Below, piece by piece: positions 1 through 6,649 of a stretch of DNA of 23,280 nucleotides. A program made the position numbers and the translations under genes. Under the pieces are notes generated by a model. The model had not been told where the DNA came from, did not search any database, and worked only from the letters and a program-made list of their open reading frames with translations. The stretch spans positions 1 through 23,280 of IMG/VR virus record IMGVR_UViG_3300020463_000142; one strand, given 5' to 3'. This DNA is from a virus. Position 1 is the stretch's first letter, and each line of letters starts with the position of its first letter.

Positions 1-92
1 ATCCAACTTACAGAAAAAAGTTTTTGATCCAACATAGTTTGTTGTCCAACTTCTACTATATTTTTAAATGGTATGTCAAAATTAGTTTGCAT
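1..92 (-). CDS. 5' end of a further gene, cut by the left window edge; product uncertain
   Basis: An ATG at 92-90 opens a frame that runs 30 codons to the left edge without a stop. It begins MQTNFDIPFKNIVEV and ends at the edge with LDQKLFSVSW. It overlaps the 3' end of the preceding gene by 11 bp, the same kind of overlap as at the next junctions upstream, and this supports it as a real gene. The ribosome site is weak (AGAAG, about 10 nt upstream). The short N-terminus with a KLFSVSW-like strand resembles the lead-in to radical-SAM proteins that I recall from marine phages, where a CxxxCxxC cluster would follow soon. That is recollection, not evidence: no cysteine is visible here. I am fairly sure this is a gene start and unsure of its function. 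Confidence 0.55.
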   Translation of the reverse strand, partial: MQTNFDIPFKNIVEVGQQTMLDQKLFSVSW

Positions 93-747
93 TTTTGTAA
101 GTTTCTTCTAGCCAAGCAAAATCGTTTATTTTTGAAATTGCTTCTTTGTTTCCTTTATTTTCTGTTCCATACTTTCTGCCTGCTACTGCTCCGTCAACAG
201 CAATTAAATCTTTTGACTTGCACCAAGCATCTAGTCTTGCATCTGTTTCACTGTCCTCTTGTCTGTCAATGACTTTGCTAGACAATTTTACACACTCTCT
301 AAAAGCACTTTTCCAAGTGTTGAAAGGACTAGTGTTAAACGCAGAAACGTTTGATATCTGTTCCATTGGTCTAAATCTATCACTTATACTTGTAGTCATA
401 TCAGTAGTTCCTATACTCATATTTAATGTCAAATTGGTAGGCAATAGTTTTACACCGCCATATCCATACACTAATTCATTTACTGGGTTTTTGCTACGCC
501 ATACGTGGACAGCATTCATATCCTTTTCAGGCACTTTGTAATCAAAGTTGAAGTCTTCTTCTATTAATGCATCTCCATCTACCACATAGAACATTTTTGT
601 ACAGGCTTTTTTAGCGGCTTCGATGTGTGCTTGATGTATTCCTTTTACTCCATGTACTCTTTGTGCAATAGGAAACCTATTTTGCAACTGTTTAAAATTT
701 TCTTCTGCGTTAGGTTCTTGATAGGAAATGAAAATTATATCAAACAT
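82..747 (-). CDS. Glycosyltransferase-like protein with DGD motif (shorter paralogue)
   Basis: This 221-residue protein begins with a beta strand (FDIIFISYQEPNA) and has a VVDGDALIEEDF stretch with D57-G58-D59. That is the usual metal/nucleotide-sugar motif of GT-A glycosyltransferases, placed after the first half of a Rossmann-like region. It is a clear paralogue of the 307-residue gene just upstream: both have EPNAE, RVHGVKG/RVHGVYG, DGD and a SPF-W---FRE-VK motif (residues 140-154 here). A strong AGGAG site precedes the ATG at 747, and the start overlaps the upstream stop by 8 bp (ATGTTTGA), so the two are probably coupled. No membrane segment or signal peptide is seen, so it should act in the cytoplasm. 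Donor and acceptor are unknown. It could be a non-catalytic GT-A relative, because only the DGD motif is visible. Confidence 0.6.
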   Translation of the reverse strand: MFDIIFISYQEPNAEENFKQLQNRFPIAQRVHGVKGIHQAHIEAAKKACTKMFYVVDGDALIEEDFNFDYKVPEKDMNAVHVWRSKNPVNELVYGYGGVKLLPTNLTLNMSIGTTDMTTSISDRFRPMEQISNVSAFNTSPFNTWKSAFRECVKLSSKVIDRQEDSETDARLDAWCKSKDLIAVDGAVAGRKYGTENKGNKEAISKINDFAWLEETYKNAN

Positions 748-1663
748 TGCGTCTCCTTTTCCATATCCTTGGAGTATTAAGATATACTTCTTTAAAAAAT
801 TTACTTTGTTCTGGACTTAAAGGTTCTGTACCGAATTCCATATCATGTTTTTCTTTAATTTTATTACCTAGGTCTACTATTTGTTTTTTGCAACGTTCTT
901 CTGTAAATGGATTATCGTTGTTATTTGGGTTAAGTTCTAATCTCCAATATTTTTCATAGAAGTCAAACTCTCTTGTTTGAACAATATCCCAATCTGTACA
1001 ATTAGTGAGATAACAACCTAGCCTTGCACCATGTATAGCAAAATATCCATTATCAACATCTGCACCAACATTTAACCATACAAGTAATCTTTGATAATTT
1101 TGCCACCATAAATCTTTTATATTGTCTACACGTGCATTTCTATCAAGACTCATCTTTACTCCTTCTCTAAAACCTGCTCTCCAGGCTTGGAAAGGACTTG
1201 CATTAATATAACTTGTTGAAAAGTTTTCGTTAAATTGGTAATAGTTGTCAAAATGACAAAACTCTATTACATTTTTATCTTTGCCATCATGATTTTCATG
1301 TGTCTTCATTTGACGAACAAAGTCTTTTGTCCAACATTTTAAACTTCCGTTGCCATATTGTAATCCATTAAGGTCTATTCGCCCACACCAACTAAATTGA
1401 TATGTGTTATCTACTCCGAGACTGGGTAAGTCCACTATAACTTTTGTAAAATCAGGTTCAATTATGGTGTCACCATCTACTGTTATAAACCTATCTGTAT
1501 CTGAAGCGTCAGCACAGGCTTTGTGTGCGGCATCAAACCCATACACCCCATGAACTCTTTTCGCCCATGGTACTTTCTTTTTCAAATCGGCAAAATTTTT
1601 TTCAGCATTTGGCTCGTCGAAACTTAAAAATATAAAATCTGTGTCAGCAATTTTAAAACTCAT
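740..1663 (-). CDS. Glycosyltransferase-like protein with DGD motif (longer paralogue)
   Basis: This 307-residue protein carries TDFIFLSFDEPNA near the N-terminus, RVHGVYGFDAAH at about 36-47 and ITVDGDTIIEPDF, with D63-G64-D65 as the probable GT-A metal-binding motif. A second shared block, NASPFQAWRAGFREGVK (154-170), matches the 221-residue paralogue downstream. It differs from that paralogue in a longer C-terminal half with a basic end (RIWKRRRNV). A GAGGT ribosome site sits just upstream of ATG 1663, inside the end of the preceding gene, which it overlaps by 11 bp. It is soluble by eye. The likely role is transfer of a sugar to a phage or host glycan or protein; the substrate cannot be read from the sequence. 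The family identity is inferred from motif and fold pattern only. Confidence 0.6.
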   Translation of the reverse strand: MSFKIADTDFIFLSFDEPNAEKNFADLKKKVPWAKRVHGVYGFDAAHKACADASDTDRFITVDGDTIIEPDFTKVIVDLPSLGVDNTYQFSWCGRIDLNGLQYGNGSLKCWTKDFVRQMKTHENHDGKDKNVIEFCHFDNYYQFNENFSTSYINASPFQAWRAGFREGVKMSLDRNARVDNIKDLWWQNYQRLLVWLNVGADVDNGYFAIHGARLGCYLTNCTDWDIVQTREFDFYEKYWRLELNPNNNDNPFTEERCKKQIVDLGNKIKEKHDMEFGTEPLSPEQSKFFKEVYLNTPRIWKRRRNV

Positions 1664-2264
1664 CTAATACCTCATAAGAATAATTGTATAATTTCCTGCA
1701 AAACAGTCTTGGAACAAAATTAGGCGTATAATTAATTTCTACCTGTCTGTTCTTTATCAAATCATTTAGATTTACTTCTAAAATACTATCCACTATCATG
1801 GTATTGTCTTGGTCGGTAGTAAAAAAGTTGTACACGTTAGTTTTTTTCATATCAATTGTTTCTGATAGATTGTCTGCTAGTGTATCATCTATTGTTACAA
1901 CAAATTTTTTATTATTTTTGCTTAAAGTAAATCTAATACAAGAGTCTGTGTCGTTATATTTGATTTCATACAAAAATTTGTTCTCAACAACAGCCATTGC
2001 GTCAACATTGTTGTCTTTTACTTGGACTGCATCTTTCTGAACAAGAACATACTGGTTGTTTTGTAGTTCTACCTTAAAATCAAAAAATGTTTTAACACCT
2101 TTTTGTATTTGATTTGCTAGATACTCATCGATTTCTACGCAGTTGCCTTGTTTTTGTGGAGTCATTCCTGTAACTTTGCCTGTGTCTGGATTAAATGTCA
2201 CATAAAAATTGTGTTTAGTTGGTTCTGTCGTAATCACTAATGGTGGTCTTACAAATGGTTTCAT
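1653..2264 (-). CDS. Unrecognised 203-residue protein between two glycosyltransferase-like pairs
   Basis: I do not recognise this protein. It is predicted mostly beta (many alternating hydrophobic stretches), starts MKPFVRPPLVITTEPTK, and has a FNPDTGKVTGM turn near residues 24-34 of the kind seen in phage structural or fibre-associated proteins. It has three cysteines (C42, C109, C191), no signal peptide and no membrane helix. It is translationally coupled on both sides: its ATG overlaps the stop of the upstream gene (ATGA), with GGAG as ribosome site, and its end overlaps the next start by 11 bp. Lying inside a glycosyltransferase-like set, it could be the acceptor protein, a partner or an accessory structural protein, but nothing in the sequence decides between these. 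Confidence 0.75.
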   Translation of the reverse strand: MKPFVRPPLVITTEPTKHNFYVTFNPDTGKVTGMTPQKQGNCVEIDEYLANQIQKGVKTFFDFKVELQNNQYVLVQKDAVQVKDNNVDAMAVVENKFLYEIKYNDTDSCIRFTLSKNNKKFVVTIDDTLADNLSETIDMKKTNVYNFFTTDQDNTMIVDSILEVNLNDLIKNRQVEINYTPNFVPRLFCRKLYNYSYEVLDEF

Positions 2265-3082
2265 TTTAAATTCTCCATTAGTTGTTCATTGACAAAATTA
2301 TCCTCTACATAATGGAAAATTCCCGTTTGAATGATATTCCCCACAGCGAGTTCTTTGTGTCTATTAAAGTTGTAGTCGATATATGCTGTCCAATTTTTAA
2401 CATCTGCTTTCCAATTTTGTATTTTAGGCTTCATGTGTGTAAATGTTAACACATTGCTCTTACTAAACACCTGATGTTCTTTGTTTAATAGTTTTATTGC
2501 CATTGCTGTCGCAACGTCCATACTACACCATGTCTGTTTAAAATTATTTGCAAACCGTTCACTGTATTCTTTATAATTTGTTACTATATCTGACACCAGT
2601 GCGTAAAATTTTTCGTTACTTTCGGATTTCTTAAAATAGTGTAATCCACAGTACACATTGGGTAGTTGGTTATGCACAAAGACTTTCCTGTAAAAATCGT
2701 CATTTGCGATCTCATTCCTGTAAGTTTTAACTTTGTTGGTGTAAAATAGTTCGTATGGTTCCAATAAAGTCCAGAAATTTTGTAAATTTTCTAGTACTAG
2801 CATATCAACGTCTAAAACTATTGTTCTTTCGAACGGTGATGTATTATAAATTTTACTTCTATTTTCTATTTTCCAAGTTGAATTTGTGCTTAGGTCTTTA
2901 CCAGGTATATCCTTTACAACGTCAAAATACTTTTCATCTGCTTTTGCAACTTTCATATCTGTAATAAGACATATCTTTTCATCTGGATTGAAAGACTTTA
3001 TACTCATAGCACAGGCAACTGCCTGTTTGTAATAATCAGACCTTTCGTTCTTTTGTGCAAATAAACAAATACCCTTATTCAT
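2261..3082 (-). CDS. Glycosyltransferase-like protein, DxD type (GT8-like), paralogue 2
   Basis: This 273-residue protein opens with GICLFAQKN, followed by a helix (YYKQAVACAMSIK) and a second strand (KICLITD). It then has NRSKIYNTSPFERTIVLDVD, with D91-V92-D93 as a DxD metal/nucleotide-sugar motif, and LVLENLQNFW. This order (N-terminal strand, helix, second strand, DxD after a hydrophobic strand) is typical of GT-A enzymes that work on cellular glycans, such as GT8-like proteins. A shared block, N[KR]S[RK]---Y--SP[FY]--TIV-D-D, identifies it as a paralogue of the 267-residue gene upstream. The start overlaps that gene's stop by 8 bp and its ribosome site is weak, so it may depend on coupling. 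It looks cytoplasmic; the sugar and target are unknown. Confidence 0.6.
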   Translation of the reverse strand: MNKGICLFAQKNERSDYYKQAVACAMSIKSFNPDEKICLITDMKVAKADEKYFDVVKDIPGKDLSTNSTWKIENRSKIYNTSPFERTIVLDVDMLVLENLQNFWTLLEPYELFYTNKVKTYRNEIANDDFYRKVFVHNQLPNVYCGLHYFKKSESNEKFYALVSDIVTNYKEYSERFANNFKQTWCSMDVATAMAIKLLNKEHQVFSKSNVLTFTHMKPKIQNWKADVKNWTAYIDYNFNRHKELAVGNIIQTGIFHYVEDNFVNEQLMENLK

Positions 3083-3878
3083 CTTTTATTACTTTCATTA
3101 AACCTATTTTATTCATCACGTGAATGTTCATGTCTTCAATTTTGCAATCCAATTCACCCTGCAATTTAAACTTCCATGTGTTGTCTTTGTATGATACAAT
3201 TTTATCTCTATCGGTGATGTAAAATAATTTTATAGGCAATTGGATAGGCCAATCGCTTTTCATATGACCATTTATGATGTGCAGTGCTATCGCAAAAGCA
3301 AAATCATTCCTGTACGTATTTTGTAATAGTTGATATCTGAATCTGTAAAAACTCCAGTGATCTTTTATATGATTTATTAAAGTGAATAAACGTCTTACTC
3401 TATCACATTTCTGAAAATAGAATACAGTTGCCCAACACATCTTTATACCACTGTCGCTAATGTATTTCATATCATCTGTCATATTGCTTTCAAAGTCTAA
3501 ATGTTGTGCCTCTTGATTGATTAGGAAGTCATGTCCTTTGCCAAACACTTTTAGTAGCAAGTCGTTTTGCACAATAAAGTCTGTATCCATTACTATTGTT
3601 TCATCGTAAGGAGATAAGTCATATGCAGATGTTCTTGATTTGTTATTCCAGAAAGCCTTTTGTTTTGTATCGCCATCATAAAAGTTCCTTGTCTGATTCT
3701 CTTCTTTTGGAATAACAATTATTTTGTCAAACAAATCTTTGTTAGGCACTTTGTCTGACGTAACTATTGTGACTGGCAACTGTAAATGTTTCTGTATTTT
3801 CTTGCAACAGAACTCAGCCTGTTCTACGTAATTGATTGCTTTATTATTAAAAGCGAATAATACAACACCTCTGCTCAT
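3075..3878 (-). CDS. Glycosyltransferase-like protein, DxD type (GT8-like), paralogue 1
   Basis: This 267-residue protein starts GVVLFAFNNKAINYVEQAEF and has a second strand (PVTIVTSDKVP), then NKSRTSAYDLSPYDETIVMD leading into D98-T99-D100, the probable metal-binding DxD. Downstream, GIKMCWATVFYFQKCD and a conserved-looking NDFAFAIALHIINGH may form the acceptor side; the related gene has CGLHYFKKS and MDVATAMAIKLLN in equivalent places. The ATG at 3878 shares one base with the upstream TAA (TAATG), which implies re-initiation by terminating ribosomes; AAAGG lies about 10 nt upstream. No signal peptide or membrane span is seen. Membership of a GT-A-type glycosyltransferase is inferred from these motifs; the exact family and substrate are not known. 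Confidence 0.6.
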   Translation of the reverse strand: MSRGVVLFAFNNKAINYVEQAEFCCKKIQKHLQLPVTIVTSDKVPNKDLFDKIIVIPKEENQTRNFYDGDTKQKAFWNNKSRTSAYDLSPYDETIVMDTDFIVQNDLLLKVFGKGHDFLINQEAQHLDFESNMTDDMKYISDSGIKMCWATVFYFQKCDRVRRLFTLINHIKDHWSFYRFRYQLLQNTYRNDFAFAIALHIINGHMKSDWPIQLPIKLFYITDRDKIVSYKDNTWKFKLQGELDCKIEDMNIHVMNKIGLMKVIKDE

Positions 3879-4213
3879 TAAATTCTGCCTTTGTCTTGTA
3901 CAAGTTTGTTGTACTCAACAATATAAGCATTAAGATTCTGTTGGTACAAGTCCAATATGTCAGTGTAAAAGGATTCTAAGTCTGCTATCCTTACAGGAAG
4001 GTCATAATCATCTAGCATGATTACGTCTTTTGTTTTGTCTTGGTTTTTAAGTGTGATGCAATAGTTTATTAGTTTTAAATCTATTGTAAATTGATGACCA
4101 ATTGTGAAATGAATGTTGCGTTCAAGATATTTTTCTTTCAACAATCGCAATTGATTATTGTAGACTTTCATCTTGGTTGCGTGATCCAAAGATTCTTTAA
4201 GTGATTTATCCAT
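3878..4213 (-). CDS. Small conserved phage protein, 111 residues, first gene of the second block
   Basis: This is a mostly helical, charged protein (N-terminal helix to about residue 34, a central FTIGHQFTIDLKLINY stretch, then DVIMLDDYDLPVRIADLESF and a C-terminal helix rich in Y, N and L). It resembles a small conserved protein that I recall near the tail genes of marine T4-like phages, with the same layout of an N-terminal NNQ helix, a FTI-LELIN core and an LIDD-D-P-EI-DL turn. Its function is not known to me. The chosen ATG at 4213 is supported because the similarity appears to start before the next Met (residue 15). No Shine-Dalgarno sequence is seen. A sigma70-like promoter ends about 14 nt upstream, so the mRNA leader would be only about 6-8 nt. 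Confidence 0.75.
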   Translation of the reverse strand: MDKSLKESLDHATKMKVYNNQLRLLKEKYLERNIHFTIGHQFTIDLKLINYCITLKNQDKTKDVIMLDDYDLPVRIADLESFYTDILDLYQQNLNAYIVEYNKLVQDKGRI

Positions 4214-4263
4214 GATATTACAAGATATTATACTTTATTTTTGGATTTTAGTCAAATAAGATA
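4214..4263 (-). promoter_or_regulatory. Sigma70-type promoter and short intergenic gap
   Basis: In minus-strand reading, TTGACT (4255-4250) is followed after exactly 17 bases by TATAAT (4232-4227): five of six and six of six matches to the bacterial consensus, with ideal spacing. The expected transcript start is near 4220, only about 7 nt before the ATG at 4213. This is the longest gap between genes in the window. No hairpin followed by a T-run is visible, so I see no terminator for the upstream virion genes here. The heptamer GATATTA occurs three times on the plus strand in and beside the gap (4214, 4224, 4260), the middle copy overlapping the -10 element; this may be chance in AT-rich DNA. 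Confidence 0.5.
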
Positions 4264-5139
4264 TTAGAAATTAGTGCCGGAACCTTCTGCTATACCCGGT
4301 GCTGTACCAATTATGTCCGTAGTTGCTGTTCCTGTAATGGCATCATAACTTAAATTGGATACTGATTCGTCAATATTACCACCTGCTTGATCACGCCATA
4401 CCAATCTAAATTGGATTTGTGTTGCATTTGGTGATTGTGCTTCGATGTAATAATCATTGGCACTGTAGGCTCCACCACCGCCATCAAATCTTTGGTAGAT
4501 GTATTGATATGATGAAGTTAATTCGTAATTGCCTAGTGAACCTGATGCACTACCGCTTCCGCCTGATGCTGTTGTGCCGTGTGCTTTAAAGTCAACATTA
4601 CCAGCACCTGATAACATAGTGTTCCAACTGCTGTCTTTTGAACTACCACCTGACACTGAACTCGTCAATCTTATAAATCCTCCTTGATTAAAGAAATATC
4701 TTCTTGCGTCAGCACTGCCAAATGTTACATCTAATACTAAAGTGATGTCTCCGTTCCAACTGCCTCTTGTTCTTGATGAAGCACTTGTAATTACTTGCTG
4801 TCCACCAGCAACTGTTAATCTGTTTGTGCTTATGTTAAGTGCTAATGCTTCGTATTGATCCCAACCAGAATAGTTAACGCCGTCAGTGTCTTTGACAAGA
4901 TCACCTGCACTAACCTGTTGTAATTGGTTACTTGCTGGATTACCACCATTTTGGTGTTTGTAACATTTTCTGATATCTTCGTAGATGGAATTAATTTGTG
5001 TTGCTTGAATTATGTTCCCTGTTGAAATACTTGAACTGGTTGCAGATTGACCATAGCCACTATCACCAGATCCTGTTTCTAAAACATTTGTAATTGATTG
5101 TCTTAATGTGTTGTATCTTGTTGCTGTAACTAAAGCCAT
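4264..5139 (-). CDS. Gly/Ser-rich virion structural protein (putative tail or adhesion protein)
   Basis: This 291-residue protein starts MALVTATRYNTLRQSITNVL, then GSGDSGYGQS, a linker and an ATQINSIYEDIRKCYKHQNG helix: an N-terminal segment of the kind I recall in virion proteins of marine T4-like phages. After about residue 80 it becomes beta-rich, with GSG and SGGSG runs (about 163-201), repeated aromatic strands (YQYIYQRFDGGGG) and an IQFRLVWRD strand. It has no signal peptide and ends GSGTNF. An AAGGAG site lies 5 nt before the ATG, and an 11-bp gap separates it from the fibre gene upstream. Its position after three fibre paralogues suggests a fibre- or baseplate-associated part, perhaps a small tip protein. 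The structural role is an inference from context. Confidence 0.7.
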   Translation of the reverse strand: MALVTATRYNTLRQSITNVLETGSGDSGYGQSATSSSISTGNIIQATQINSIYEDIRKCYKHQNGGNPASNQLQQVSAGDLVKDTDGVNYSGWDQYEALALNISTNRLTVAGGQQVITSASSRTRGSWNGDITLVLDVTFGSADARRYFFNQGGFIRLTSSVSGGSSKDSSWNTMLSGAGNVDFKAHGTTASGGSGSASGSLGNYELTSSYQYIYQRFDGGGGAYSANDYYIEAQSPNATQIQFRLVWRDQAGGNIDESVSNLSYDAITGTATTDIIGTAPGIAEGSGTNF

Positions 5140-5150
5140 TATTGCTCCTT

Positions 5151-6617
5151 CTAGTTATTTACCAGGCGCAATACTACCTCAACAAGTTTCGTGGATTCTT
5201 CTGAATTCGATTCTAGGGCAAAACCAATTTGTTCGCCATTTGCGTCTGTTGTTCCAAAACCGCCACCGTTTGCATATACTCTTTCGCCTTTGGAGATAGC
5301 ACCTTTTACCAAAACTGGTACTCTACCAACAAAAGCAACTGCTTGACCTTCAGCGTCTTTGTTCATTAAAAATCCTGGATTCTCAGATATTACTCCAAGC
5401 ACTGGATCACCTGCTTCAACTGATCTTGCTTCTGCATCTCCGCCAATTGATACGATTGTTCCCACTGGGTATTCTTGATCTGTTTTGTAAATCTCTGCCA
5501 AGTCAGCATAATTTGCCTGCGTTGCTCTACCACTGAAAGTGGTTGCCGCTATTGTGTTTGTTGCGTCTCTTAATGCAACTGTGTTCACCTGTGCAGTTGT
5601 GCTACCTGGATATGATGTACCACCTTGCAATATTGCTGTGGCTGTGTCTGAATTTCCTTTTAAAGATGTTGCGTGTACCTCATACCATTTGTCGGACACC
5701 GTACCTAATGTTCTGTTTCCGCTTCCTGGATTGATACCAGTTGTTACAACTTCTGCAATACTTGTTACAACGTTGTTGACATTTACTTTTAAATCTATTT
5801 TCGTTCCAACTTCATTTGCAAGTACACCTTCGTTACCATTTGCAATTGAAACTTTAAAATCATTTGAATCACCAACAGTAAAACCTGCATCTGCAAATCT
5901 TACAATTGAACTGAAATTTGTGCTACCAGATCTCAAGTAATCACTTGCTACGAAACCACCCAGTCTATCTGAGTTTGAAGCAGTTCCAAAAAATCTGTGA
6001 TCTGTTGATGTTACACCGTTAGTTGCCGCTTGAGTGTTGACTAATGTAATACCTTTTTTAATTACGTCAAAGCCTGTAATTGTGTTTGACGATTGAGTTG
6101 AGTCTATCGTAAATTCTGTTGAACTGAATGCAACCATTGTCACATTGTTTACTTTGCCTTCAATTATAAGTTGTTGAGCACCTAAAGTGTCTTGTATCTG
6201 TCTACTTGTGAATTGTGTTACTGTAGAACCTACACCTTGTGGACCCACTAAAATAAAACTAGAACCGTCCCATGCATACAATTGACTGTTAGCAGTGTCC
6301 CACCAAAAGTCACCAGTTGTTAATCCTGTCGGAGCAGTTGAACTAATCTCAGCACCACCAGTTGTTCTAAATTTAGAACCGTCATAAAACTTTAATTTTG
6401 AAGTAGAACTGTCAAACCACATTTGACCTGATACTGGTCTTGACGGTGCAGTGCCTCCAGCAAAATTTTCCAGCATATGTAAGAAGTTTTCGTTTTGAAT
6501 TTCACCATAACCTGCATAGTTTTTACCTATAAATCTTAGGTTAGTAGTGTTGTCAATAGTACCGTCTTCTACCGTTGCTATCAATGTTCCTGTAAAATTA
6601 TTAACTGTATATGCCAT
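5151..6617 (-). CDS. Tail-fibre-like protein with Peptidase_G2-like C-terminal domain
   Basis: This 488-residue protein has the same N-terminal module as the two fibre genes upstream: LRFIGKNYAGYGEIQNENF, LLENFA-type helix, P-SRPVSGQMWFD, LKFYDGSKF, GDFWWDTANSQLYAWDG and a VGPQ end (about 25-125). A middle beta part carries FFGTA and a GNRTLGTVSDKW repeat of the type that places fibre strands. From about residue 366, NYADLAEIY, GTIVSIGGDAEA, DPVLGVISENPGFLMN and GRVPVLVKG resemble the Peptidase_G2 (intramolecular chaperone) family of phage appendage proteins, in which a C-terminal domain helps trimerisation and may be cut off. I cannot see whether cleavage residues are kept. AAAGGGC serves as ribosome site. 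A role as receptor-binding fibre on the virion is inferred. Confidence 0.75.
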   Translation of the reverse strand: MAYTVNNFTGTLIATVEDGTIDNTTNLRFIGKNYAGYGEIQNENFLHMLENFAGGTAPSRPVSGQMWFDSSTSKLKFYDGSKFRTTGGAEISSTAPTGLTTGDFWWDTANSQLYAWDGSSFILVGPQGVGSTVTQFTSRQIQDTLGAQQLIIEGKVNNVTMVAFSSTEFTIDSTQSSNTITGFDVIKKGITLVNTQAATNGVTSTDHRFFGTASNSDRLGGFVASDYLRSGSTNFSSIVRFADAGFTVGDSNDFKVSIANGNEGVLANEVGTKIDLKVNVNNVVTSIAEVVTTGINPGSGNRTLGTVSDKWYEVHATSLKGNSDTATAILQGGTSYPGSTTAQVNTVALRDATNTIAATTFSGRATQANYADLAEIYKTDQEYPVGTIVSIGGDAEARSVEAGDPVLGVISENPGFLMNKDAEGQAVAFVGRVPVLVKGAISKGERVYANGGGFGTTDANGEQIGFALESNSEESTKLVEVVLRLVNN

Positions 6618-6635
6618 ATTGCCCTTTGTTTCTAA

Positions 6636-6643
6636 TATTTATC
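6636..6643 (-). promoter_or_regulatory. Candidate T4-type late promoter ahead of the 488-residue fibre gene
   Basis: Read on the minus strand the sequence is GATAAATA, seven of eight matches to the T4 late promoter box TATAAATA, 18 nt upstream of the ATG at 6617 and inside a 32-bp gap. Such boxes need no -35 element. In AT-rich DNA a match of this quality can arise by chance, so its placement just ahead of a gene is the only support. Confidence 0.3.
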
Positions 6644-6649
6644 GTTATC

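Noticed and set aside
146-541. A 131-codon plus-strand frame with a hydrophobic, membrane-like translation
   Set aside because: It is fully antisense to the 221-residue glycosyltransferase-like gene. The hydrophobicity comes from complementing charged codons.
4214-4266. Three copies of GATATTA as an operator or iteron array
   Set aside because: Only seven bases each, unevenly spaced (10 and 36 nt), in very AT-rich DNA. One copy overlaps the -10 box and another the preceding gene's stop. Chance is a sufficient explanation.
4233-4280. Possible terminator after the 291-residue structural gene
   Set aside because: No stable inverted repeat followed by a T-run was found on the minus strand.
5539-5940. 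A 133-codon plus-strand frame opposite the 488-residue fibre gene
   Set aside because: Antisense shadow with no recognisable domain and no upstream signals.
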